Assembly: GCA_037974665.1 (NCBI GenBank)
Contig: CM075766.1
Span: forward strand, 52,212,569-52,276,568
DNA from: Ehretia macrophylla
Taxonomy: Eukaryota > Streptophyta > Magnoliopsida > Boraginales > Ehretiaceae
Reading direction: 5' to 3'
Length of the DNA stretch: 64,000 nucleotides
Shown here piece by piece: positions 1 to 11,226 of this stretch. Position numbers and translations under genes: made by a program. Under the pieces are notes generated by a model. It did not search any database. It saw nothing but the letters and a program-made list of their open reading frames with translations, and was not told where the DNA came from. The stretch's first letter is position 1. Each line of letters begins with the position of its first letter.

Positions 1-1385
1 TCTTAAATGTTAGCATTGAATTTCGTGTTTATTTTTAGTTAACATACATTTCTATAATTATTTCTTATTTCTTTTAGAAGTAATTAAATAATACTTGAGC
101 TAATTATTTTAACGGAATATCAACTACTTTCATATTTATGTTAATCGGTTTTATTTTTTTTCTTTTTTTTTTCTTGCATCTTAATGCTCGTATTTCAATT
201 GAATGAAAAGTAGCTTCGAGCCGGAGTAGATTTTGAACTACGTTACTTTTTAAAAATTATATTTTCTTAAATTCCTTGGGATTTAATTGTTATTCTTTTA
301 TTATCGCAAAGTGCATTGCATTTCGAGAGCGATAGTTAGGAAATGATTTCTAGTCCTTAGCAAATAGTGAAAACTAGTATTTTGGTGTCTTAAATTTTAT
401 ATTTTATTTGTTGCTAGCTAGAATTAATTTGGTGATGGTTGTTATAGCTTTAAAATGCATAAAAATAGGCAAATTGACCAACTTAAGTTAGTTTGACCAA
501 GGGGCTTGACCTTTGACCTAAGCTTGTCATCTTTTAATAGTTATAACATAGCAAAAAAAAAAAAAAAAACAAGCACAAAACAGAAATGAAAGGGCCGAAA
601 CCAAGAGAGGAGAAAAAAAAAAGATTTTCAAGCCAAATCATCAAATCTTTGCGTGGGCTTGCAGGTTTTCGAGGCATCCTACGAGGTTTTCCTAGCATCT
701 AGTAGCGTCTAAGGTGAGGGTTTCATCGTTATTTGCGTATTTGAAAATATTATGTCTAAACTTTAATTTTTAAAAATTATGCGTAGATTGTTATTTTATC
801 TGTTTTGTTGCTTAAAGAATGTTCCTTGTTGATTGTAGAACATGTATTTATAGCTTTTTAGCATTTTCTGCAGTTGAATATCGAATTTGAAATTTAAATT
901 GATAGTTGAATAGTAAATTATGAATAGTAAACCCTCGTTTCGATGAAGTTATTCCGTTATGCATTCTGTTGATGTAGGAAGGTGCTAGATATGCTAGAAT
1001 GCCTAAATGTATAGTTTAATTGGATTATGTAATGGAAAAACGGAGAAAAATGGCTTAGTGAAAGTTGGGGTCGTTTAGGTCAAGTTTGGCATTTTATCGT
1101 TTTGCATGATGGCATTGTCTCAGGTGGCCATGGAAGCACTTTTGGTATGGTTATGGTGTTGGTTGGGTGTTTGGTTAGGGTAGCAGTAGTTCAAATGAGC
1201 AAAGAGGGAAATCGGGGCTTTGCGTGAATTCTAGGGTTAAGTAGGATTTCGGGGTCTTAAGTCGTGCCTTATGATGACCTGGGAGGATTGGTGAAGTCGG
1301 TTTCCAAAACTCGTGGCTCGTTTGAAAGTAGTAGTGTTTTGAAAGTTGGGGTCATTTTTGTGATTTTGTGTGTTTTCATAGTATA

Positions 1386-1465
1386 TTGCCTATAGAATGT
1401 TTATAATGCCTATAGAATGCTTATAATGCCTATAGAATACTTATAATGCCTATAGAATACTTATT
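1386..1465 (+). repeat. 4 x 20-bp tandem repeat in E2 left LTR
   Basis: Four consecutive 20-base units of the form ATGCCTATAGAATGCTTATA lie at 1386-1405, 1406-1425, 1426-1445 and 1446-1465, with small differences. The E4 LTRs and the solo LTR near 58685 hold only one copy of the core CCTATAGAATGCTTA, so this is a local expansion. Confidence 0.9.
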
Positions 1466-2034
1466 ATTGCTTGATAATGTTTGTTGGTGTTGTTCTTGTT
1501 ACTTATTTGATTATAAATGCTTGTTATCTTGTTTATCACCTCTAATCTGTATTGTTGTGCTATCGCTCATTTATCACCTTGTATCGTGTCTTGCATTGCA
1601 TAATGTGATGCACGTGAGTGATGGGCCTCTCTAGGTAGTCTCTGGCTGCCAATGTTGGTTGCTCTAGCTCCGTGTCCTATTCCCTTTTTTCGCTTGGGTT
1701 GCCTCCCAGGGAGATTTGGGTCGTAGAATTGATGGGATACTTCCGGGGTATTCCAAGCTGAAGTTATAAGGTGGTTGCGCGCTTATTGTCATCGTTGTCA
1801 ACATCAAGCTCGAGATTGATGTATCGCTCGTGAAATGGTACATTGCTTGTATGAGTGAACCATAGCCTTCAGAGTGTGGTATAGCTTTGAATGGTTGTGT
1901 TAATGCTTTCTTTGATTGTTTATTGTATTGTCGTTTGTATTGAATGCTTGCTTGTCAAATATATTGCTTAGCTATACCTATTTGCATTGCACGGAATTCT
2001 TTCTCTCCACCTCGATATATGTCTCGCCCTCACT

Positions 2035-2057
2035 GAGTATACGTGTTGTGTATACTC
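2035..2057 (+). promoter_or_regulatory. Conserved LTR inverted repeat (E2 left)
   Basis: Arms GAGTATAC and GTATACTC are separated by 7 bases, inside the context CCTCACT...ACTCC. The same element is found in all complete LTRs of the window. Its role is unknown; it could act as an RNA hairpin or as a DNA site. Confidence 0.7.
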
Positions 2058-2585
2058 ACTCCTCACCACCACATTTCAAGAAATGCCATGTTAGCTGGAA
2101 AGTTCGTGGTTACGTGAAAGTTCATGTTTGAAGAGTTGTCTTGCGTGCTATGTGGCTTGAGTTGTCAAAGATGCAAGGATGTATGTTTCATGTATTGTAT
2201 GTATTTAAAGTCGAAAGGAATGTAATATAAGCTTTATTGGATTGTTGAAGGGGTGTGATATGTTAGTGAGAGTATCTAGTTAGTATAGCTTAACTTTAAT
2301 GCATGTTTGTATTGTTTAAAAAAAGAGTTAGAATAGTCTAGTACTTGGAAATGTATGTATACTTGCTGTGTTTAATTGTTGCGAACCGAGGCTCGGATGG
2401 CTTTGAGGTGGTTGAATGTTTGGACATGGTATTGGTCCACTTATATGTTGTCGCAGGTTGCATTTTGCCTAGAAACAGGGGAGACTCCGTCCGTCTTTCC
2501 CTAAAATTTTGCCCAGTTTTAGAATTGGGTTGTGATTAGATCGATTGATAGAACTCCCAGTCTCAAGAGGGAATAGGGTGTTACA

Positions 2586-3021
2586 GGGACTCAGTGATTG
2601 GAGGATTTCATTTAGAGATTGGCCTTTGGTATTCTTCTCTATATTCTTTTACAGAACTTTCCGCTAGGTCTACTTAAGGTAATCAGCACTGCATGAGGTG
2701 CATCTACTCTGGCTATCTTTTAATTTTCTTATTTGGTACTTGTTAGACTTCTATTGGAGATTCGTAAGTAGGGCATTCCTTCGGAATTCTTCTTGCCATC
2801 AATATGTGGTATTGCTATCATCTACAGTATCTTTGCTTCAGTCTTTAGTTGGTATTTTCTCGGCATTCTTGGTTGGGATTTCTATTCGAGTTTTCCTACG
2901 TGCTTCTTTATTCACTACTTGCTCAGCAGCCGAAGAAGATTAGTCAGAGTTGGATTGTAGTGGATGCAGAGTTCTATTGGAAGAAGAATTGCGAGGACGC
3001 AATTGTTTTAAGGGGGAAGGA
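2586..3021 (+). mobile_element. Internal remnant of E2 (non-autonomous)
   Basis: These 436 bases match the last part of the internal region of E3 (about 10795-11226). The shared signs are the CAGTGATTGGA start, the T-rich GGTATTCTT text, and the end GAATTGCGAGGACGCAATTGT before a polypurine tract. No primer binding site, gag or pol is present. The piece joins a mosaic left LTR to a right LTR of the E1/E3 family, so recombination between elements or internal loss is likely. Confidence 0.75.
3010..3021 (+). other. Polypurine tract of E2
   Basis: AAGGGGGAAGGA lies directly before the LTR start TGTGATAACC. This is the usual place of the plus-strand primer in LTR retrotransposons. Confidence 0.8.
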
Positions 3022-5864
3022 TGTGATAACCTGAACCCGGCATGCATTTAAAAGCATTTGACTGCATTTAATTAAATGTTTAATTAGTTAAATCAACCAA
3101 TTTGCACTATTTTAATATATCTCTTGGAAGCATTTAGTAATTGTATAATGAATAATTAAAAGATTATTATCTATTTCTATTAATTATAGCAATTGAATTT
3201 ATTCTCTTGTATTTAATTAAGTGTCATCTTAAATGTTAATATTTAATTGCACTTGATTACATGTTTATATTTATTTGTTCATTCGTATTTTGATATTAAC
3301 TTCATAATTCTTTAAAATATTCTAGGAATAGTTAAATTAATTATTTTTAAATGAATATTGATTATTTTGATTGTTTTGATTATTTTAATAATCGGTTTTA
3401 ATTGTCTTGCATTAAAATCACTCGGTTTTCAAATAAACGAAAAAAGTAACGCCGATCCGGAGTGAATTTTAAACTATTCTACTAGTCTACTTTTCAAAAA
3501 AAAATTAAAGTTTTCTATTATTGCTTATCACTTTATTAGCGATCGTTTATTGACCGTTCGATCGTAGTATTTCGAAAATGAGAGTTAGAGAAATATTCTT
3601 CAGACTTAGTGGAAAATATTTTTAGCTTAATTTAACTAGTTTTAGTTGTTTTTCATTTAATTGCATTGTTTTAACTTGAATTAGATTTAATGGCATCAAA
3701 ATAAGCTTATTTGACCATTTTTAACTAAAGTTTGATTTTACAAAAGACCAAAATGCCCTTTGTCACCTTTTAAATAATAAAACAAGGCTAAAATTAAAAA
3801 AAAAAAAAAACAAACTTCAAAATGCCCTTTGAGTCCTTCTCATGGCCGAATGGTCTTAAGGAGAAAAAGAAAAGATTTTTCTTGCATTTTCTTCTACAAT
3901 TGCGTGTGGAATTGCTCGGGGGTCGTGGCTCGGGTCCTTGCGGGTCTTGGTCTTCAATCTCTGTGAGGGGTTTCACGCTTTTGTGCATATTATATGAAAT
4001 TTGATTTTTGATTCAAATTTTTAGATTTTATATTTAATGCGTTATAATGCTTGAAATTGATTGGAAATGCTTGTTTAGGGTTTGTAGAGCATTGCTTGAT
4101 AGTTATTTAGCAATTTTTACAGTTGAAACTGCGTATTTGAAATTGGGAAAGAATAATGAATAGTGAATTATGAATAGTAAATCCTAGAATTTCGGATTTC
4201 AATCCGAATTGCGATTGCTTGATTTGGATAGGTTCCATTAGTGATAGAAAGATAAAATGTGCAATAAAAATGGTCCGGCCTTTGATAAAATTGGAAATTA
4301 GACAAAGAAACGTAAAGGGGCCGTTTGACCAAAAGTTGACTGTGCTCAAATTGAGTTAGGGGTTTTGTAATTGAGGGCATGGAAGTACTTTTGGCGCTAT
4401 TGTGGAGTTGATTGAATAACCGGTTAGCATAGCTATAGTTCAAACGCAGTAGGTGGACTTTCGGGCCTCGGGTGAGAAAGTGAAGTTTAGTGACATAGAA
4501 ACGTACCTTGTAGTGCCTGAGTGAATGTTGTGAAATCGATTTCCTAACCCCGTAGCTCGTTTGCTCGTAATTGCCTTTGGAAGTTAGGGATTGAATAGTT
4601 ATATTTGTCCTTTTCTTGTTTGAACTGCTGTTACTTGTTTAATTGGTATTATTATTGCTATTAAAGATAGTTATGCTTTAAAAGTTAATTGAATACTAGT
4701 ATTGGTTGTAAATGCTTGATATCTCATTTATCGCCTCTAATCTGTATTGTTGTGCTATCGCTCGTTATCGCCTTGTGTCGTGTCTTGTATTGCATAGTGT
4801 CAGGTGCGTGAGTGATGGGCCTCTCTGGGTAGTCTCGGGCTGCCAGTGTTGGTTGCTCTAGCTCCGTGTCCTATTCCCATTCTCGCTTGGGTTGCCTCCC
4901 AATGAGATTTGGGTCGTAGAATTGATGGATACTTCCGGGGTATTCCAAACTGAAGTTATAAGGTGGTTGCGCACTTATTGTCATCGTTGTCAACATCAAG
5001 CTCGAGATTGATGTATCGCTCGTGAAATGGTACATTGCTCGTATGAGTGAACCATAGCCTTCAGAGTGTGGTATAGCTTTGAATGGGTGTGTTAATGCTT
5101 TCAGTAATTGCTTATTGTATTGATTGTTTGTCTTGATCGCTTACTTATCAGTTATATTGCTTAACTGTCTTATTTGCATTGCATGACTTTCTTTCTCTCC
5201 AATTCGATATCTGTCTTGCCCTCACTGAGTATACGTGTTGTGTATACTCACTCCTCACCACCACATTTCAAGAAATGCCATGTTAGCTGGAAAGTTCATG
5301 ATTACGTGAAAGTTCGTGCTTGAAGAGTTGTCTTGCGTGCTATGTGGCTTGAGTTGTCAAAGATGCAAAGATGTATGTCCATGTGTTGTTTGTATTTAAT
5401 GTTAAAAAGGAATGTAATATAAGTTTTATTAGATTATTGAAGTGGTTTGATAAGTTAGATTATGTATCTAGTTAGTATAGCTTAACTTTAATGCATGTTT
5501 GTAATGTCCAAAGGAAAAGAGTTAGAATGGTATGATAGTCTATTTTATGTAATGGGTTAGTGTAGCTTAATTGCCTAGCATGAATGTTATTGTCAAAGAT
5601 GAAAAGAGATAGGTTAGCTTTAAATTGGAAATGTATATTTGGTTGTGTTCGCTTGTTGAGAACCAAGGCTCGGATGGCCTTGAGGTGTTTGTATGGTTGG
5701 ACACGGTGCTGGTCCACTTATATGCTATTACAGGTTTTACATTTCGCCTAAAAACAGGGGAGACTCCGTCCGTCTTTCCCTAAAATTTTGCCCGAGTTTG
5801 GAATTGGGTTGTAATTAGATTGATTGATAGAACTCCCGGTCTCGAGAGGGATCGGGGTGCTACA
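3022..5864 (+). repeat. E2 right LTR (E1/E3 family)
   Basis: This 2.84-kb LTR starts TGTGATAACCTGAACCCGG and ends GGGATCGGGGTGCTACA. It carries the family blocks in order: the A/T-rich start, a purine-rich leader near 3845-3880, the donor-like CTGTGAGGGG near 3970, the block GGGCCTCTCTGGG near 4818, the inverted repeat at 5227-5249 and the end block. The next base, 5865, is inside a minus-strand LTR of E1, so E2 was inserted into E1. If so, TAGGC (5865-5869) should be its target duplication, with the other copy before the window. Confidence 0.88.
5227..5249 (+). promoter_or_regulatory. Conserved LTR inverted repeat (E2 right)
   Basis: GAGTATAC and GTATACTC flank a 7-base loop, followed by CACTCCTCACCACC. 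Same position and context as in the other LTRs of the family. Confidence 0.7.
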
Positions 5865-6479
5865 TAGGCAAAATGCAAAACCTGTAATAGCATATAAGTG
5901 GACCAGCACCGTATCCAACCATACAAACACCTCAAGGCCATCTGAGCCTTGGTTCTTAACAAGCAATCACAAGCAAATATACATTTTCAGTATACAGGCT
6001 AAGCTATCTTTTCTCATCTTTTACAAGTACATTCATGCTTGGCAATTAAACTACACTAACTGAATACATAAACTAGCTTTTCAAACCGCTTCAATAACCT
6101 AGTAAAACTTAAATTACATTCCTTTTTAACATTAAAAACATACAACACATGAAACATGCATCTTTGCATCTTTGACAACTCAAGCCACATAGCACGCAAG
6201 GCAACTCCTCAAGCACGATCTACCACATATCCACGAACTTTTCGGCTAACATGATATTTCCTGAAATGTGGTGGTGAGGAGTGAGTATACACAACACGTA
6301 TACTCAGTGAGGGCGAGACAGATATCGAGGTGGAGAGAAAGAAAGTCGTGCAATGCAAATAAGGCAGTTAAGCAATATAACTGACAAGTAAGTAATCAAT
6401 ATAAACAATCAATACATTAAACAATTAAATAAAGCATTAACACAACCATTCAAAGCTATACCACACTCTGAAGGCTATG
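5865..6479 (-). repeat. E1 3' LTR, end-proximal piece
   Basis: This is the reverse-complement text of the E1/E3-type LTR. It matches 27434-28039 in the other E1 LTR: the AAAATGCAAAACCTG start, the inverted repeat at 6283-6305 and CACACTCTGAAGGCTATG at the right edge. It continues across E3 at 14044, with CTATG present on both sides. Confidence 0.9.
6283..6305 (-). promoter_or_regulatory. Conserved LTR inverted repeat (E1 left piece)
   Basis: GAGTATAC and GTATACTC arms around a 7-base loop, read on the minus strand, in the same GGTGAGGAGT context as the other family members. Confidence 0.7.
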
Positions 6480-9297
6480 TGTGATAACCCGAACCCGGCA
6501 TGCATTTATTAGCACTTGACTGCATTTGATTAAATGTTTAATTAGTTAAATCATCTAATTTTCACTATTTTGCTATTTCTTTTAGAAGAATTCGAAAAGG
6601 ATTTATATTAATTGATTAAAAGATTATTACCTATTTCTAATAATTGTAGTAATTGAATTTATTCTCTTGCGATTAATTAAGTGTCGTTTTAAATGTTAAT
6701 ATTTAATTGCACTTGATTACATGTTTATATCTATTTGTTCATTTGTAGCTTAACATTAACTTCATAATTCTTTAAAATATTCTAGGAATAGTTAAATTAA
6801 TTGATTTTAAATGAATATTGATTACTTTGACTATTTTGATTATTTTAAAAATCGATTTTAATTTTCTTTCATTAAATTACTCGGTTTTCAATTTAATAAG
6901 AAAAGTAACTCCGAGCCGGAGTTAATTTTAAACTATTCTACTTTTCAAAGAATTAGAGTTTTATATTATTGTTCATCACTTTATTAGCGATCGATTAGTG
7001 ACCGTTCGATTGTAGAATTTCAAAATAAGAGTTAGAGAAATATTTTTTGGATTTAGTGAAAAATGTTTTTAGCTTAATTTAACTAGTTTTAGTTGTTTTT
7101 CATTTAATTGCATTGTTTTAACATGAATGGGAATTAATGGCATCAAAATAAGCTTATTTGACTATTTTTAATTAAAGTTTGATTTTGTAAAAGACCAAAA
7201 TGCCCCTTGTCACCTAATAAATAATAAAACAATGCAAAAATCAAACAAAACAAAATGCCAAATGACCATTTTGTCCTAGCCATGGCCGAAGCTTCAAGGG
7301 GAGAAAAAGAAAAAGATTTTCTTGCATTTTCTTCTACAATTGCGCGTGGAATTGCTCGGGGGTCGTGGCTCGGGTCCTTGCGAGTCTTGGTCTTCAATCT
7401 CTGTGAAGGTTTTCACGCTTTTGTGCATTTTATTACGAATTTGATTTTTGAGTCAATTTTTCAGATACGATATTTATCGCGTTATAATGCCTGTTGTTGC
7501 TTGAAATAGCTTGCTTAAGGTTCGTAGAGCATTGTTTGATAGTTATTTAGCAAATTTTACGGTTGAAAACATGTATTTGAAATTGGGGAAAAATATAAAT
7601 AGTGAATTATGAATAGTAAACCCTAGAATTTTAGATTTCGATCCGAATTGCGATTGATTGATTTGGATAGGTGCCATTAGTGATAGAAAGATAAAATGTG
7701 AAATAAAAATGGATCGGCCTTTGTTAAAATTGGAAATTAGACAAAGATACGTAAAGGGGCAGTTTGACCAAAAGTTGACCGAGCTCGAATTGAGTTGGGG
7801 ATTTCGTAATTGAGGGCATGGAAGTACTTTTGGCGCTGTTGTGGCGTTGATTGAATGACCGGTTAGCATAGCTATAGTTCAAACGCAGTAGGTGGACTTT
7901 CGGGTCTCGGGTGAGAAAGTGAAGTTTAGAGACATAGAAACGTGCCTTGTAGTGCCTGAGTAAATATAGTGAAATCGATTTCCTAATCCCGTAGCTCGTT
8001 TGCTCGTAATTGTCCTTGGAAGTTGGGGTTGAATAGTGATATTTGTTGTTTTCGTGTTTGAACTGCCGTTACTTGTTTAAATGTTGTTATTGTTGCTTAT
8101 TATTGCTTGTTATGCTTGAAAGGTTAGTTGAATGCTAGTATGGATTGTGATTGCTTGTTATCTCGTTTGTTGTCACTAGTTTGTATTATTGTGCTATCGC
8201 TCGTTTATTGCCTTTTATCGAGTCTTGCATTGCATAGTGTCTCGCGCGTGAGTGATGGGCCTCTCTGGGTAGCCTTGGGTTGCCAGTGTTGGTTGCTCTA
8301 GCTCCGCTGCTATTCCCTTTCTCGCTTGGGTTGCCTCCCAGGGAGATTTGGGTCGTAGATTGATGGATACTTCCGGGGTATTCCAAACTGGTGTTATAAG
8401 GTGGATGCGCGCTTATTGTCATCGTTGTCAACATCAAGCTCGAGGTTGATGTATCCCTCGTGAAATGGTACATTGCTCGTATGAGTGAACCACAGCCTTC
8501 ATAGTGTGGTATAGCTTTAAAGGGCTATGTTAATGCTTTCTTGGTTGTTTATAGTATTGTTGTTTGTATTGAATGTTTCCTTATTGTCTTTATTGCTTAA
8601 CTGTGTTTATTTGCATTGCACGATTTTCTTTCTCTCCAACTCGATATCTGTCTCGCCCTCACTCAGTATACATGTTGTGTATACTCACTCCTCACCACCA
8701 CATTTCAGGAAATGCCATGTTAGCTGGAAAGTTCGTGATTATGTGTTAGTTCGGGCCTGAAGAGTTGTCTTGCGTGCTTTGTGGCTTGAGCTGTCAAAGA
8801 TGTAAATGTGTATGTTCATATGTTGTATGTAATTATTGTTAAAAGAAATGTAATTTAATCTAGCTAAGTAGTTGAGGTAGATTGATAAGTTAGATATGTA
8901 TTCAGTAGTGTAGTTAACCTCGATGCATGTTGTAATTGTCTAAAGAAAAGAGTGAGAATGGTATGATAGTATATTTTGTGCAGTAGATTAGTATGGATTA
9001 AGTGTCAAGCTTGAATGTTCTTGTAAAAGATGTAAAGAGATAGGTTAGTTTTGAACTGAAAATGTATATTATATGTTGTGTTAGTTGTTGAGAACCAAGG
9101 CTCGGATGGCCTTGAGGTGGTTGAATGTTTGGACATGGTATTGGTCTACTTATATGTTGTCGCAGGTTTTTACATTTCGCCTAGAAACAGGGGAGACTCC
9201 GTCCGTTTTCCCTGAAAATTTATGCCCGGGTTTGGTTTGGGTTCTGATTAGATGGATTGTTAGAACTCCCGGTCTCGAGAGGGATCGGGGTGTTACA
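6480..9297 (+). repeat. E3 5' LTR
   Basis: Starts TGTGATAACCCGAACCCGG and ends GATCGGGGTGTTACA. Length is 2818 bp against 2817 for its partner, with a few scattered differences. The purine-rich leader is near 7300-7320, a donor-like GTGAAGG near 7401 and the inverted repeat at 8664-8686. Two open frames in it (7255-7509 and 8527-8760) recur in the other LTR but match no protein I know. Confidence 0.93.
8664..8686 (+). promoter_or_regulatory. Conserved LTR inverted repeat (E3 left)
   Basis: AGTATAC (8665-8671) and GTATACT (8679-8685) pair perfectly. The outermost pair seen in the other copies is not kept here. Confidence 0.65.
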
Positions 9298-9299
9298 GG

Positions 9300-9311
9300 T
9301 GGTATCAGAGC
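9300..9311 (+). other. Primer binding site of E3 (tRNA-iMet)
   Basis: TGGTATCAGAGC lies two bases after the 5' LTR end. It is the complement of the 3' end of plant initiator methionine tRNA, the common primer of plant Ty3/gypsy elements. Confidence 0.9.
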
Positions 9312-11226
9312 TTGTTTAGCTCATAAGCCGGGACAGGGTCCTCGGTCTGGTGGGTAGTGACCCTTGAATGTGTGCTTGTTAACTGTGTCTTGAAAGTGTA
9401 TGCTTGAATGTGAGAATGTGTGTCTTGACTTGAATGTATGCACTTATATGATAAAGTTATGTGTTATGTGTTAAATGTTTCTCAAGAAAGGTGAAATGTC
9501 TAGTTGTCTATCGAATTGACTTATTGAATTGGCATCGTGAATTGAATTGATCTTGTGAATTGTTAATTGCTTGAAGTATTACTTGTAATGTGTGTATAGA
9601 ATGTCTTGAATTAGCTATGCCATGATTTGAATTGATTATGTTGTGCTTCAATTGATTGTCATGTTTGAATGACCTTGATGATTAAATGGTTTTGTGAACT
9701 TTTGTGTAAACTTGCTTACATAATAGTTTAAGGCATGTGTATAAATGTGATATCTTGGCATTCATACATGTCCCGTGGAAATGGTAAGAAAGACTTCTTC
9801 CTCCCCTGAAGAAGTGGTTCACAGCTGGCCTTCCAAGGTGTATGGATTGGCAAGAAATGAATGGCATTTAACTAGCCTTGATTTGGAAGTTGGTGTTTGC
9901 TTTTGGAGCTCGGTTATTGGCAAATCTCTATGGTCCTTTTCTGTGCTTAACAGTTGTGAAAAAGATAACTTTCTTTGGGGTTTCGGTATGATGGCTCTTG
10001 GTAGCATTCTTTGGCTTCGTTATTGGGTATTCTTTGGAACTTCTGATGGCACTTCTTGGTAGACTTGGCTGTTGGGGTTCCTCTATGATTATCTCCTATG
10101 CTTAGTAAAAAAAGACTTTCTTTTGATTTCTTATTGGACTTGCTGCTTAATATTGTCTACAATATCTTTGTTCTGGTCCTTCTTGATATTTTATTGGCAA
10201 TCGTGATTGGAAATCTTCAATAGCATATGGTGTACCTGCACGGCATTTCCTCTGGTATTTTACCCAATATTCGATAGCAATATTATTTTGGGAATCTACT
10301 TGGTTATTCAGCTTGGTGTTCATTCATGGACTTTTGATAAGTATATATATGTTGGCGTACATTTTGGATTTCCTAATCAGATGCTTCTTGAGCTATATAT
10401 TGAAAGACTTGAAACTTCTGTAATATGATTGACTGGGTTTCTTGTTTGGAGTCTTCCTGAGTGGTACTTGGGATTCTTGGTTAGACTCTACCTCAGATTG
10501 TTTATTTGTATGTTCTTGGTACTTTTAGTTGGGATTCTATTATGGCATTCTCTAGGATCCTTAGTGGCCATTTATTTAGCATTTACTTATTGGGTAAACT
10601 TGGCTACATTCTTACCGGAGCATTGTTCAGTGGGCATTCTACTAGTATTTTCCTTATTGGCATTTATTGGAAGATCCTACACTTGGAATTCTGTTTGGAC
10701 ATATTATCTTGTACTGTTTACGGCTTCTCCATCGGCCTTTCCACTCAGGGGAAATCTATATTTGCTGTTTGACTAAGATGTTGCGGTAGGAACACAGTGA
10801 TTGGAAGATTTCATTTAGAGGTTGGCCTTTGGTATTCTTCTCTATATTCCTTTACAGAATTTTCAGCTGGGTCTATTTATGGTAGTCAGTACTGCATGAG
10901 GTGCATCTACTCTGGCTATCTCTTAACTTTCTTATTTGGTACTTGTTAGACTTCTATTGAAGAATCTGAAATAGGGTATTCCTTCGGTACTCTTCCTGCC
11001 ATTAGTATGTGGTATTGATAATATCTACAGTATCTTTGCTTCAGTCTTTAGTTGGTATTTCCTCGGCATTCTTGATTGGAATTTCTATTCGGGATTTCCT
11101 ACGAGCATTCTTATATATTATCTTGCTCAGCAACCGATGAAGATTTATCAGAGTTGGATTTTAGATGATGCAGAGTCCTATTGGAAGAAGAATTGCGAGG
11201 ACGCAATTGTTTTAAGGGGGGAAGGA
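9312..11226 (+). mobile_element. E3 internal region, non-coding, degenerate repeats
   Basis: The first 450 bases are a G/T-rich leader with loose repeats of TTGAATGTG and CTTGAATG. From about 9900 to 11100 the text is built from loose repeats around TTGGG(T/C)ATTCTTTGG and GGTACTTGG. Open frames here (such as 10207-10428 and 10429-10776) translate to strings of F, L, I, W and Y because of T-richness; I do not take them as genes. The end (11180-11213) reads like the last codons of the E4 pol gene, R-I-A-x-x-Q-L-F and stop. E1 holds a related body at 25578-27312. Confidence 0.8.
11214..11226 (+). other. Polypurine tract of E3
   Basis: AAGGGGGGAAGGA directly precedes the 3' LTR. The sequence just upstream, ACGCAATTGTTTT, is also found next to the polypurine tracts of E1, E2 and, with one change, E4. 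Confidence 0.85.

Larger units (their letters stand above)
1..2585 (+). repeat. E2 left LTR, mosaic, cut by window start
   Basis: This is a long terminal repeat ending in GTGTTACA at 2585; its start lies before base 1. The first 1.5 kb resembles the E4 LTR read in sense: the GGCCATGGAAGCAC block near 1127 and the leader with AAGGTGAGGG at 711-720. From about 1550 on it matches the E1/E3-type LTR (GGGCCTCTCT block near 1622, inverted repeat at 2035-2057, end GAGGGAATAGGGTG). The same kind of mosaic is seen in the solo LTR at 57404-59876. No primer binding site follows at 2586, unlike E3. It is probably the left LTR of a recombined or internally shortened element. Confidence 0.75.

Noticed and set aside
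7255-7509. 84-codon frame in the LTR leader, repeated at 12002-12256, with antisense partners
   Set aside because: Open on both strands and located in the purine-rich leader. Copies in E1 and E2 do not keep the same frame, so near-identity of the two E3 LTRs explains the match.
10207-10776. Open frames in the E3 body with hydrophobic, membrane-like translations (also 25995-26576 in E1)
   Set aside because: They come from T-rich degenerate repeats, shift frame between E1 and E3, and have no family motif.
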